From assembly GCA_016936255.1 (NCBI GenBank), contig JAFGYE010000107.1, positions 1 through 64,000 on the forward strand: DNA of 64,000 nucleotides, written 5' to 3'. The stretch is from Marinifilaceae bacterium. Lineage in GTDB: Bacteria; Bacteroidota; Bacteroidia; Bacteroidales; Marinifilaceae. The position numbers and the translations under genes are program-made. The notes under the pieces were generated by a model, which searched no databases, had not been told where the DNA came from, and saw only the letters and a list, made by a program, of their open reading frames with translations. Below, one piece after another: positions 54,265 to 62,842 of the stretch (within the stretch, counting starts at the first letter, position 1; the number at the start of each line of letters is the position of its first letter).

Positions 54265-55020
54265 TGGGGCTTTAGTTTGTTTTTTTGTCGCTTTTTCTTG
54301 TGCGTATTTTTCGTAAAATTTTCTTTGATATTCGCTCGAATACCTCTTCAGTTTTTCTTCATTGTTCCAATAGGTATATTTTCCGTAGGTGCGAATTTCG
54401 TCGACCAATTGTTTAAGGTAGGTATAGGCTCTGTCGCGCAACTGTTTTTCTGGTCTGTTTTTACTGTTTTTCACACCATCTACTTTATTCAGCAAATCGA
54501 GAAGTTCTTGAGAAAGTTGACTGGCACGGTCAATTTTAGCGGTGTTAAAATTAATGGCTTTTAATGGATCAGGATATTGTTTTGCAAAAGCAGGGTAGTC
54601 GCTCATGTCCTGAATCAAATCCATATTGCCATTGCCACCGAGTATGTTTTTTAGCGTCTTTAAAATTTCAGGATGGTTTCTGAAGGCAAACTGAAAATCG
54701 TGTTTTAATTCTCGCTGCAACTGGCTGGCTTCATTTATTTTCACACTCCATTCCTTAGTGTTGGTTAAAGCCTTTTGATAAACCGCAGTCCATTCCGATT
54801 GTTTGTCTTGCAGAAATTTAGCTCTTGGTGTAAGATCATTAATTAAATCTTCGCTTAATCCTTTTGCTAAGAGCTCTTCTTTATCTTCCATTGCATATTG
54901 ATGAAGTTTTCCAGCCTCGCCAATACAAATTGCGGCTGGAATTGTTGGCAAAACAATTTTGTCTTCAGGAATTTCAAGAACCAATTCATCAATCGTTTTT
55001 GTGGCTGTTATATTCGTCAT
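54259..55020 (-). CDS. Helical protein of unknown function
   Basis: I do not recognise this 253-residue protein. It has no signal peptide or membrane segment. The N-terminus carries a short hydrophobic, proline-containing segment (ELVLEIPEDKIVLPTIPAAICIGEAGKLHQYA). The rest is predicted mainly helical and highly charged, with heptad-like stretches around 95-120 and 165-245 and a lysine-rich tail (EKATKKQTKAPQ). Composition matches its neighbours. It is upstream of the nhaC-like gene on the same strand but separated by 368 bp containing array 3. The stop codon TAG lies within the last CTATTG copy. Confidence 0.65.
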   Translation of the reverse strand: MTNITATKTIDELVLEIPEDKIVLPTIPAAICIGEAGKLHQYAMEDKEELLAKGLSEDLINDLTPRAKFLQDKQSEWTAVYQKALTNTKEWSVKINEASQLQRELKHDFQFAFRNHPEILKTLKNILGGNGNMDLIQDMSDYPAFAKQYPDPLKAINFNTAKIDRASQLSQELLDLLNKVDGVKNSKNRPEKQLRDRAYTYLKQLVDEIRTYGKYTYWNNEEKLKRYSSEYQRKFYEKYAQEKATKKQTKAPQ

Positions 55021-55137
55021 TTTTGCTGATTTTTTTGATGGATTTAATAATCGGATTCATCGTTTTATCTCATTTTGGCAATTAAATTATAAAACATATG
55101 TTAAAGTAAGGAGCAATTTTAAGAGAAAATTTAGAAT

Positions 55138-55174
55138 AAAAAAAAACAGGGACATACTTGTAGCAGGTCCCTGT
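55138..55174 (-). terminator. Terminator after bioB
   Basis: ACAGGGAC (55146-55153) pairs with GTCCCTGT (55167-55174). In the minus direction a run of T follows directly. Confidence 0.9.
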
Positions 55175-55202
55175 TGTAAATATAATTGTGTAGAATGTAT
55201 TT

Positions 55203-56177
55203 CTATTCTTCCAAAGTAGTCAGCTCCTGATAACGGGTCGGTATCATTCCAATGGTATCCAGCAAATGCTGATCTTCGTTAACCGTCATGTTTTTTACGG
55301 TAAGCAATTTATCTCCGAAAAAGATGGAGTTTGCTCCGGCAAGGAAACAAAGCGCTTGCCCTTCCTGACTGTAATGGGTCCGGCCTGCAGCAAAAGCGAT
55401 TACTGCTTTTGGCATCAGAATACGGGCAGTTGCAACGGCACGTACCATTTCAAAAATACCAATGGTTTCTTTTCCGAAAAACGGAGTTCCCTCAACCGGC
55501 ACCAATGAATTCAACGGTACGTTGTAAGGGTGATTTTCCTGATTGGATAGCGTGCGAAGCATTTCTATACGGTCTTCGTCGGTTTCGCCCATCCCTAAAA
55601 TACCGCCGGAACAGTAAGAGATACCCGCTTCCTGCAAATTGGCAAGAGTTTCGAGTCTTTCACTGTATGTACGTGTGGTGGTGATGTTAGGGTAGTGACG
55701 CTCCGAAGTATCAATGTTGTGATTTACGGCAGTAATTCCCAAATCAGCTAATTTTGCAGCCTTTTCTTTGTTGATCATTCCCATGGTGCAACAAACCTCC
55801 AGTCCAAGCTTTTTTACTTCGGTAATCATCTCAGCCATTTCGTTGAAACGGTCATCACGATTCCCATCTCTGCCGGCAGAACTCAGGCAAACACGTTTTA
55901 CACCATTCTCTTTGGCAATTTTGGCTTCTTCCAAAACCTGCTCCAAGCTTAATTTTACTGGTTTTACATGTGTGTTGTAACGGGCAGATTGGGCACAATA
56001 TCTGCAATCTTGTGAACATGCTCCGGTACGAACCGAAATTAAGGTGTTCATGTTCATTTTTGTAGAATCGTGGTACTTGCGGTGAAGGTTAGCTGCTTTG
56101 TTCACCAAATCCAGTAATGGCAGGTCGTAAATTTCTTTAACTTCTTCGTGTGTCCAGTTGTTTCTGATATCACTCAT
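55203..56177 (-). CDS. bioB: Biotin synthase
   Basis: BioB is a radical-SAM enzyme that inserts sulfur into dethiobiotin. The 324-residue TIM barrel has the [4Fe-4S] cysteines Cys54, Cys58 and Cys61 (TGACSQDCRYCAQS). It also has cysteines and Arg for the [2Fe-2S] cluster in KRVCLSSAGRDGNRD, VCCTMGMI and further on, YCSGGILGMGET, VPLNSLVPVEGTPF and FAAGRTHYSQEGQALCFLAGANSIFFGDKLLT. It is 15 bp downstream of a small unknown gene and probably co-transcribed with it. No other bio gene is in the window. Confidence 0.96.
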   Translation of the reverse strand: MSDIRNNWTHEEVKEIYDLPLLDLVNKAANLHRKYHDSTKMNMNTLISVRTGACSQDCRYCAQSARYNTHVKPVKLSLEQVLEEAKIAKENGVKRVCLSSAGRDGNRDDRFNEMAEMITEVKKLGLEVCCTMGMINKEKAAKLADLGITAVNHNIDTSERHYPNITTTRTYSERLETLANLQEAGISYCSGGILGMGETDEDRIEMLRTLSNQENHPYNVPLNSLVPVEGTPFFGKETIGIFEMVRAVATARILMPKAVIAFAAGRTHYSQEGQALCFLAGANSIFFGDKLLTVKNMTVNEDQHLLDTIGMIPTRYQELTTLEE

Positions 56178-56192
56178 AACTTAGGTTCTTTT

Positions 56193-56552
56193 TTAGTTTC
56201 TAAAATTGCGGGAATAGGAATTAGTAGAAAGAACCTTTTTCGTTTGTTGATGAGGTTCAGTCTGACTGGTTTTGGTTGTGCTCTGGTTTTGCAGTACCAT
56301 AACTTGCATGAGTTCGAAGCGCAAGGCTTCCAATTCATCAGTCTCATTCTTATCCCTGCTGTTTAATGGTACATAGCAAAATCCGGAAAAGCCGCACTCA
56401 GTTGATGGAACCAGTAAATTATAACTGGTGTTGATACAGGAAATTGTAATTTCCTTGTTCATGCTGGCAAAAGCCGCATAGCCTTTTCGGCTCCATCGTC
56501 TGAATACCTGCGAGTCCGATTTGTATCGACCTTTGTTAAAAACAGGATTCAT
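56193..56552 (-). CDS. Small conserved-motif protein upstream of bioB
   Basis: This 119-residue ORF begins MNPVFNKGRYKSDSQVFRRW, followed by SRKGYAAFASMNKEITIS. The F-R-R-W-S-R-K-x-Y-A-x-F-x-S segment recalls short hypothetical proteins I have seen near vitamin and TonB-receptor genes in Bacteroidota, though I cannot name a family. The middle has two cysteines (ECGFSGFCYVPL), and the C-terminal third is polar and low in complexity (QNQSTTKTSQTEPHQQTKK). It lies 15 bp before bioB on the same strand. It may be a translated leader or a small protein; its function is unknown. Confidence 0.6.
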   Translation of the reverse strand: MNPVFNKGRYKSDSQVFRRWSRKGYAAFASMNKEITISCINTSYNLLVPSTECGFSGFCYVPLNSRDKNETDELEALRFELMQVMVLQNQSTTKTSQTEPHQQTKKVLSTNSYSRNFRN

Positions 56553-56711
56553 ATGTGTTTAAATTTAAATTAAGAAAAAGCAAGATAATGATTCTCTCTA
56601 TTTCGGAGTCAAAAGTATTCTTTTTTTTTAAGAAGGAAATACTTTTACAACATATAGGAATCTGTCGGGTAATGACTTTGCATACAAGGTCCTTGTGCTT
56701 TGATCTTTGGT

Positions 56712-58001
56712 CTAAAATTTAGACGTTGAATTAATGGTTTTGTAACCAATCAGCATATCGTAATTTAAAGCTATATCATGATAGTAAACGTAAATCATGT
56801 AGTTGTTTTCCGTTTCCCAATGACTGCCTTCAATATAGCTCAGGTCAGGAGTGTTTTTTCCATTTTCGAGTAAGGCGTATTGATAATTGTAGTATCCTTG
56901 TTTTAAGAAAATTGTTTTGCGGTAGCTGCCTGTATCAAAATCGTATTCCATTTTGTTTTTATCAGAACAAGTCCAATTACAGAAGCCGCCGTAAACATAA
57001 AGATTCCCATGCTTAATTTCATTGTCGAACGGCAAGCAAAATGTAACATAGCAATAGTCAGCTTCGGTAGATGGTTCGTCTCTTTCCTGAACATCAATTA
57101 AAAAACGGCCATTTAAATCCTGCTCGTAAATGTATGGTTTAAAATGGCGGATGTTTCCGTCTGTCAACAGAACATGTGTCTGTTCATTCTCTTTGGTGAT
57201 TTCTTTGATATAGCGGCTTTGGTACCTCAGGCTTTTTAAATCGAAATTTCGAAATTCGTTTCCTCCCTGAAAAACATTTTCCATTTCGTAATCAAAAACC
57301 AATTCATTTTTACGGATAAAAACAGGCTTTAGGTTTTTCTCACTACCATCTAATCTGCTGTTTTGGGTCAGTACAACCTGCAAATCAGAGTGCGGATTAT
57401 CAATAGTAAAACCTGGATGAAGAATACTGAAATCGACTTCCTGATGTGTTTCTCTTAAATCAATTGCAATAGGATGTTTTACATCTCCTTTGATTTCAAC
57501 TTTTGAATCCAAAAGCATAAACCGTTGGCGGATAATTACTTTTTCAGGATCGAAATCTTCATAGATTTCAAGGATGTAATTGCCTGATAGTTTTAATTGT
57601 ATGTCGTTGTTAGGAATTTTCAGGGAATAATGTACAAAACCAACATTGGTAGTAAAGGAATGTTCGTAATCTTGAATCTGATTTTGGGTAAAACCATCAA
57701 TGAAATCGAATTCACTTAAGCCGGAATTGTGCCAATCTGATGTGCAATGGATAATTTTGTAGGAGTAATCCTGAATATTTTCAGCAATGTCATCAAAGGA
57801 AAAAAGGAGTTGATTATCTCCATTAAGTTCTATGATTGGTTCTGTTAGTTCCCAGTTCGCCGGATGCATCTGAACAGTATGGATGCTTTTTTTCTTTATT
57901 TCGTTGAAATATACGGTTTCAGGTTCAGAATTGTAAGCAAACAATCCCTTTGGAATGATAAGGAATACAATACTTATAGAAATAACGAAATTTTTAGGCA
58001 T
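56712..58001 (-). CDS. DUF5103 protein, type IX secretion system Plug-like
   Basis: The 429-residue secreted protein has a hydrophobic signal region (FVISISIVFLIIPKGLFAYN). The DUF5103 layout follows: an N-terminal beta-sandwich (YSYKIIHCTSDWHNSGLSEFDFIDGFTQNQIQDYEHSF is diagnostic), a middle domain, and a C-terminal domain with GNLYVYGGFCNWTCSDKNKMEYD and KQGYYNYQYALLENG. In Flavobacterium the T9SS Plug protein of this family closes the SprA channel. Its presence here, with the PorG-like protein, supports a type IX secretion system. It is divergent from nqrA. Confidence 0.87.
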   Translation of the reverse strand: MPKNFVISISIVFLIIPKGLFAYNSEPETVYFNEIKKKSIHTVQMHPANWELTEPIIELNGDNQLLFSFDDIAENIQDYSYKIIHCTSDWHNSGLSEFDFIDGFTQNQIQDYEHSFTTNVGFVHYSLKIPNNDIQLKLSGNYILEIYEDFDPEKVIIRQRFMLLDSKVEIKGDVKHPIAIDLRETHQEVDFSILHPGFTIDNPHSDLQVVLTQNSRLDGSEKNLKPVFIRKNELVFDYEMENVFQGGNEFRNFDLKSLRYQSRYIKEITKENEQTHVLLTDGNIRHFKPYIYEQDLNGRFLIDVQERDEPSTEADYCYVTFCLPFDNEIKHGNLYVYGGFCNWTCSDKNKMEYDFDTGSYRKTIFLKQGYYNYQYALLENGKNTPDLSYIEGSHWETENNYMIYVYYHDIALNYDMLIGYKTINSTSKF

Positions 58002-58146
58002 ATGAATATGTATATATACTGGTTAAAAATAGACCAAAGCGCTTCAAAAATACAAAATTGCTTTATATATTTGTGTTCGAATTTTTTACAAGGTCTTAGA
58101 TTAGATAAATATAACGTTGAGAAACATGTATTGTATCGGAGCAAAG

Positions 58147-58179
58147 ATTGTGAATTAGAGATTAAATTAGTTATTTTTG
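58147..58179 (+). promoter_or_regulatory. Candidate nqr operon promoter
   Basis: TTG at 58148-58150, a 21-bp spacer and TATTTTTG at 58172-58179 fit the Bacteroidota -33/-7 pattern. The predicted start is about 25 nt before the nqrA ATG. Another TAnnTTTG (58066-58073) lies further upstream without a good partner. Confidence 0.48.
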
Positions 58180-58209
58180 ATGCAAATTAATAAATTCAAA
58201 TAGTTTAAC

Positions 58210-59565
58210 ATGTCTGAAGTTAAAAAGATCAAAAAAGGCTTAGATATTAAGCTGGCAGGAAAGGCTGAAAAGGTACTTGAAAAAGCTGATCGTTCTGAGA
58301 CATACGCCATTAAACCATCCAATTTCCCCGGATTAACACCTAAATTAAAAGTTAAGGTAGATGCTGAAATAAAAGCAGGAGATTCTCTGTTTTTCGATAA
58401 GTACTGTCCTGAAATTAATTTTGCTTCTCCGGTTAGTGGTAAGGTTATTGCCGTAAATCGTGGAGAACGAAGAAAGATTTTAGAGGTAGTAATTCAAGCA
58501 GATGCTGAGATTCAATACCAGGAGTTTAAAAAGGCTGATCCTAACGTACTTTCCCGTGAGGAGATAAAGGAAGAGTTGTTGAAAAGTGGCCTTTGGGCAT
58601 TTATTCGTCAACGTCCTTACGACGTTATTGCGAAACCTGAAGATACTCCGAAAGCAATTTTTGTTTCAGCTTTCGATACTGCACCATTGGCGGCGGATAT
58701 TGATTTCCTTTTGGGAAATGAGGCAGAAGCATTTCAGGCTGGTCTTGATGCTTTGGTAAAATTGACTGATGGAAAGTTATATTTAAATACGAATCCTGAT
58801 TTGAATCAAAGCAAAACTTTTTCGGAAGCTAAAAATGTAGAAGTGCGTCAATTTACAGGTGTTCATCCTGCAGGAAATGTTGGTGTTCAAATTCACCACA
58901 TTAGCCCGATGAATAAAGGAGAAGTAGCTTGGGTAATTCGTCCTCAGGAAGTTGTTTTCATTGGAAGATTGTTTTTAAAAGGCATTTATGATGTTAGTCG
59001 TAAAATTGCACTTTGCGGATCTGAAGTGAAAACCCCATGTTATTTTGAAACAATTTTAGGAACATCAGTACGAAATATCTTAAAAGGTAAATTGAAAGAT
59101 GATGAGAAGATTCGGGTTATTTCAGGTAATGTTTTAACCGGATCTCAAATTTCGGAAGATGGATTTCTTGATTTCTACGATTCACAAATTACCGTTATTC
59201 CTGAAGGAGATAAGTTCGAGTTTTTAGGTTGGGCATTACCTGGATTACAGAAATTCTCAATGTCGAAAACATTCTTCTCTTGGTTAACGCCAAATAAAGA
59301 ATACCGTTTGGATGCTAATCTTCATGGGGAGCATCGGGCTTTCGTAATGACTGGTGAGTACGATAAGGTATTGCCTATGGACGTGCTTCCACAACAATTG
59401 GTTAAATCTATTATGATTGAGGATATCGATCAAATGGAGCAGTTGGGAATATACGAAGTAGCTCCGGAGGATCTTGCTTTATGCGAATTCGTTTGTACAT
59501 CGAAAATTAATGTACAGGATTTGGTTCGTAAAGGAATTGATCTGATGATTAAAGAAATGAGCTAA
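58210..59565 (+). CDS. nqrA: Na+-translocating NADH:quinone reductase subunit A
   Basis: NqrA is the cytoplasmic quinone-associated subunit of Na+-NQR. The 451-residue protein starts with the family pattern KKGLDIKLAGKAEKVLEKAD...YAIKPSNFPGLTPKLKVKVDAEIKAGDSLFFDK. Other matches are ASPVSGKVIAVNRGERRKILEVVI, RPYDVIAKPEDTPKAIFVSAFDTAPLAADIDF and GVHPAGNVGVQIHHISPMNKGEVAWVI. There are no membrane segments. It is first of the nqrABCDEF operon, with 23 bp to nqrB. Confidence 0.96.
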   Translation: MSEVKKIKKGLDIKLAGKAEKVLEKADRSETYAIKPSNFPGLTPKLKVKVDAEIKAGDSLFFDKYCPEINFASPVSGKVIAVNRGERRKILEVVIQADAEIQYQEFKKADPNVLSREEIKEELLKSGLWAFIRQRPYDVIAKPEDTPKAIFVSAFDTAPLAADIDFLLGNEAEAFQAGLDALVKLTDGKLYLNTNPDLNQSKTFSEAKNVEVRQFTGVHPAGNVGVQIHHISPMNKGEVAWVIRPQEVVFIGRLFLKGIYDVSRKIALCGSEVKTPCYFETILGTSVRNILKGKLKDDEKIRVISGNVLTGSQISEDGFLDFYDSQITVIPEGDKFEFLGWALPGLQKFSMSKTFFSWLTPNKEYRLDANLHGEHRAFVMTGEYDKVLPMDVLPQQLVKSIMIEDIDQMEQLGIYEVAPEDLALCEFVCTSKINVQDLVRKGIDLMIKEMS

Positions 59566-59588
59566 GAAAAAACGGATAATATTATATA

Positions 59589-60767
59589 ATGAAAGCACTA
59601 AGAAAATTTCTTGATAAAAAGAAACCCTTATTTCAAAAGGGTGGGAAGTTTGCAAAGTTGCAGTCGTCTTTCGAGGCATTTGAAACTTTTCTATTCGTTC
59701 CCGATATTACATCCCATACCGGTACACACATAAAAGATGCTATTGATTTAAAGCGTACAATGTCGATCGTTGTTATGGCTTTAATTCCAGCATTGTTATT
59801 TGGGATTTACAATACAGGATACCAGCATTTTCTATCTCTTGGTCAATCGGCCGATTTGATGGAAATCTGCATTTATGGTCTGATTAAAATTCTGCCGATT
59901 ATCGTTGTTTCATACGTGGTTGGTTTGGGTATTGAATTTGCTTTTGCACAAATGCGTGGACATCAGGTAAACGAGGGTTTCCTTGTTTCAGGTATGCTTA
60001 TTCCTTTGATAATGCCGGTTGGAGCACCTCTTTGGATGGTAGCTGTATCCACTGCATTCGCTGTGGTTATTGGTAAAGAAGTATTTGGTGGAACAGGAAT
60101 GAATATTTGGAATCCTGCACTGGTTGCCCGGGCATTTTTCTTCTTTGCCTATCCTTCAAAAATGTCTGGTGAAGCAGTTTGGATCGCAGAAAAAGCAGAT
60201 AGCTTTTCTGGAGCAACACCATTGGCTCATGCAGCCAATTTAGTTGATGTTAAAGGTGAAGCGGCTGTTACTTTTTATCAACAACATCTCGCTAACGTGT
60301 GGGATATGTTTGTTGGTTTAATTCCGGGATCAATAGGGGAAACATCCACGATCGCTATACTAATTGGGGCAGTAATTTTAATTGCAACAGGAATTGGCAG
60401 TTGGAAAATTATCGTTTCGGTGTTTGCCGGAGGATATGTAATGGGAATATTTTTCAACCTAATTGGTGGGAATGCTTATATGGAATTAATTCCAGCATGG
60501 CAGCATCTAATTATGGGTGGTTTTGCTTTTGGTGCTGTATTTATGGCTACTGATCCGGTATCGGGAGCGCAAACAGCCAGAGGTAAATATATTTATGGTT
60601 TCCTAATTGGTTTCCTTGCTGTTTTGATTCGCGTATTGAATGCAGGTTTCCCAGAAGCTATGATGTTATCGATTCTACTGATGAATACTTTTGCACCACT
60701 AATTGATCATTATGTGGTACAGGGAAATATCAAAAGAAGATTGAAACGAGTTAAGGTGAGTGCTTAA
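59589..60767 (+). CDS. nqrB: Na+-translocating NADH:quinone reductase subunit B
   Basis: NqrB is a polytopic subunit with about ten membrane helices that carries covalently bound FMN and riboflavin. The 392-residue protein contains SFSGATPLAHA with the flavinylated Thr of the SGAT motif at residue 210. It also has GMLIPLIMPVGAPLWMVAVSTAFAVVIGKEVFGGTGMNIWNPALVARAF, and GAVFMATDPVSGAQTARGKYIYG in the C-terminal half. An apbE-type flavin transferase would be needed but is not in the window. It lies 23 bp after nqrA. Confidence 0.96.
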   Translation: MKALRKFLDKKKPLFQKGGKFAKLQSSFEAFETFLFVPDITSHTGTHIKDAIDLKRTMSIVVMALIPALLFGIYNTGYQHFLSLGQSADLMEICIYGLIKILPIIVVSYVVGLGIEFAFAQMRGHQVNEGFLVSGMLIPLIMPVGAPLWMVAVSTAFAVVIGKEVFGGTGMNIWNPALVARAFFFFAYPSKMSGEAVWIAEKADSFSGATPLAHAANLVDVKGEAAVTFYQQHLANVWDMFVGLIPGSIGETSTIAILIGAVILIATGIGSWKIIVSVFAGGYVMGIFFNLIGGNAYMELIPAWQHLIMGGFAFGAVFMATDPVSGAQTARGKYIYGFLIGFLAVLIRVLNAGFPEAMMLSILLMNTFAPLIDHYVVQGNIKRRLKRVKVSA

Positions 60768-60786
60768 ACAAATAATCAACTAGAAA

Positions 60787-61497
60787 ATGAATACTCAAAG
60801 CAATACATATACATTTCTTTATGCCTCTGTTATGGTGGTGTTAGTTGCGGCGGTTCTTTCTTTTGCTGCTTTGCAACTTAAGCCACGCCAAACGAGGAAT
60901 ATAGAAATAGAGAAAAAGCAAGACATCTTAAAAGCTGTGAACGTTGCTTCTACTCCCGAAAATGCTGAAGAGCTTTACAGTAAATACATTGTAAAAGCTT
61001 TAATTGTAAACTCCGAAGGAGTTGTTACTTCAGAAGATAAGAATGAAACTTTTGGAGTTGACCTGAAAATTGAGAATAATAAAAAAAATGTGGTAGAAAG
61101 AAAACTACCTGTTTTCGTGTTTAGTAAAGAAGGAATAGGCGAGAAAATGATTATTCCAATTCTGGGTAAAGGAATGTGGGGACCTATTTGGGGCTTTGTT
61201 TCTTTGGAACCTGATGGAAAAACTATTTATGGTGCTACATTCGGAAACAAAGGTGAAACTCCCGGTTTAGGTGCTGAAATTTCAAAATCTGAATTTCAGG
61301 AACCATTTACAGGAAAGCAAATTTTTGATGAGACAGGAAAGTTTACCTCTTTAACCTTGGTTAAAGGAGGTGGTGCTGTTGGCCATCCTCACGAATTTGA
61401 TGCAGTATCTGGTGGTACTGTTACCTCAAAAGGTTTGGAAGCTATGCTTCAAGATAACCTAAGTAGTTATGAAAAGTTTTTAAAATCTTCTAAATAA
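60787..61497 (+). CDS. nqrC: Na+-translocating NADH:quinone reductase subunit C
   Basis: NqrC is a membrane-anchored periplasmic subunit with covalent FMN. The 236-residue protein has one N-terminal membrane helix (about 8-27: TFLYASVMVVLVAAVLSFAAL) and a periplasmic FMN domain. The flavinylation motif is DAVSGGTVTSKG (Thr211), a Gly-for-Ala variant of SGAT. Other conserved segments are GKGMWGPIWGFVSLEPDG and TPGLGAEISKSEFQEPF. It lies 19 bp after nqrB. Confidence 0.95.
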   Translation: MNTQSNTYTFLYASVMVVLVAAVLSFAALQLKPRQTRNIEIEKKQDILKAVNVASTPENAEELYSKYIVKALIVNSEGVVTSEDKNETFGVDLKIENNKKNVVERKLPVFVFSKEGIGEKMIIPILGKGMWGPIWGFVSLEPDGKTIYGATFGNKGETPGLGAEISKSEFQEPFTGKQIFDETGKFTSLTLVKGGGAVGHPHEFDAVSGGTVTSKGLEAMLQDNLSSYEKFLKSSK

Positions 61498-61504
61498 GCA
61501 CGAT

Positions 61505-62149
61505 ATGAGCGATAAAGAACCTTTATTCTCCGCTAAAAATCGGAAATTGCTGAAAAACCCATTGGGAAGCGACAACCCGATTACCGTTCAGGTATTAGGA
61601 ATTTGTTCGGCTTTAGCGGTTACAGCAAAATTGGAACCGGCAGTGGTGATGAGCCTTTCGGTTATGGCCGTATTGGCACTTGCTAATGTAATTATTTCAT
61701 TAATTCGAAATACTATCCCTTCACGTATTCGTATCATTGTTCAACTTGTAATTGTTGCAGCTTTGGTAATTGTTGTGGATCAAATATTAAAAGCTTTTGC
61801 TTACGAGGTAAGTAAACAACTATCTGTATTTGTTGGTCTGATTATTACCAACTGTATCATCATGGGACGCCTGGAAGCTTTTGCGCTTGGAAATCGTCCA
61901 TGGCCGGCTTTTCTGGACGGTATTGGCAATGCTGCCGGATATGGCTTGATCTTAATTATTGTTGCATTTTTCCGTGAATTGTTAGGATCCGGATCAGTCT
62001 ATGGTTTCAAAGTTATTCCTCAGGCATTTTATGATATGGGATATCAAAACAACGGTTTAATGATTCTTCCACCAATGGCATTAATTACAGTAGGAATTAT
62101 TATTTGGGTTCAAAGATCTAGAGATAAATCTTTAATTGAGTCGAACTAA
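61505..62149 (+). CDS. nqrD: Na+-translocating NADH:quinone reductase subunit D
   Basis: This 214-residue integral membrane subunit of about six helices, homologous to RnfE, starts [34 protein letters not shown]. It contains [35 protein letters not shown] with the conserved Cys that, with NqrE, holds an intramembrane iron centre in Vibrio cholerae. Also present is [13 protein letters not shown]. It lies 7 bp after nqrC in the operon. Confidence 0.95.
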   Translation: MSDKEPLFSAKNRKLLKNPLGSDNPITVQVLGICSALAVTAKLEPAVVMSLSVMAVLALANVIISLIRNTIPSRIRIIVQLVIVAALVIVVDQILKAFAYEVSKQLSVFVGLIITNCIIMGRLEAFALGNRPWPAFLDGIGNAAGYGLILIIVAFFRELLGSGSVYGFKVIPQAFYDMGYQNNGLMILPPMALITVGIIIWVQRSRDKSLIESN

Positions 62150-62169
62150 TTGTAAAGAAAAATCGAAAC

Positions 62170-62787
62170 ATGGAAAATCTGATTAATATATTTATCAAGT
62201 CGGTTTTTATCGACAACATGGTGTTCGCATTCTTCTTAGGAATGTGTTCGTATCTGGCTGTTTCCAAAACAGTAAAAACATCAGTTGGCCTTGGCATAGC
62301 TGTAATATTTGTTTTGGGAATAACCGTTCCTTTAAATTACCTGTTAAACAAATACATTTTGGTAAGTGGAGCTCTTACATGGGTAGATCCTTCATTCGCT
62401 GATGTAGATTTAAGCTTTTTAAGCTTTATCATGTTTATTGCAGTAATTGCTTCTTTGGTACAGTTGGTTGAAATGATTGTAGAAAAATTTGCTCCGGCTC
62501 TTTATTCTTCTTTGGGTATCTTTCTTCCCTTAATTGCTGTTAACTGTGCAATTTTAGGAGGATCTCTTTTCATGCAGGAAAGAGACTATGGTACTTTGGC
62601 AGAGGCAACCTCATTTGGTCTTGGATCAGGTCTGGGTTGGTTTCTTGCTATTATTGGTATCGCTGCAATTCGTGAAAAAATCCGTTACTCAAATATTCCT
62701 GCTCCATTACGTGGACTTGGAATTACATTTATTGTAACAGGATTAATGGGGATTGCTTTTATGAGCTTTATGGGGATCAAACTCTAA
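62170..62787 (+). CDS. nqrE: Na+-translocating NADH:quinone reductase subunit E
   Basis: This 205-residue membrane subunit of about six helices, homologous to RnfA and the inverted-topology partner of NqrD, contains [26 protein letters not shown] with the intramembrane Cys. It also has [37 protein letters not shown] with a second conserved Cys, and [34 protein letters not shown] at the C-terminus. It lies 20 bp after nqrD. Confidence 0.96.
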   Translation: MENLINIFIKSVFIDNMVFAFFLGMCSYLAVSKTVKTSVGLGIAVIFVLGITVPLNYLLNKYILVSGALTWVDPSFADVDLSFLSFIMFIAVIASLVQLVEMIVEKFAPALYSSLGIFLPLIAVNCAILGGSLFMQERDYGTLAEATSFGLGSGLGWFLAIIGIAAIREKIRYSNIPAPLRGLGITFIVTGLMGIAFMSFMGIKL

Positions 62788-62842
62788 GCTGAAAGAAGAA
62801 TAAAGTAAAATTGAATTTTTAAAAAATTTAATCGGAATAGAG

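Noticed and set aside
57864-58190. Plus-strand ORF of 108 codons before nqrA
   Set aside because: It overlaps the start of the DUF5103 gene on the other strand and its sequence looks like an antisense frame plus promoter DNA.
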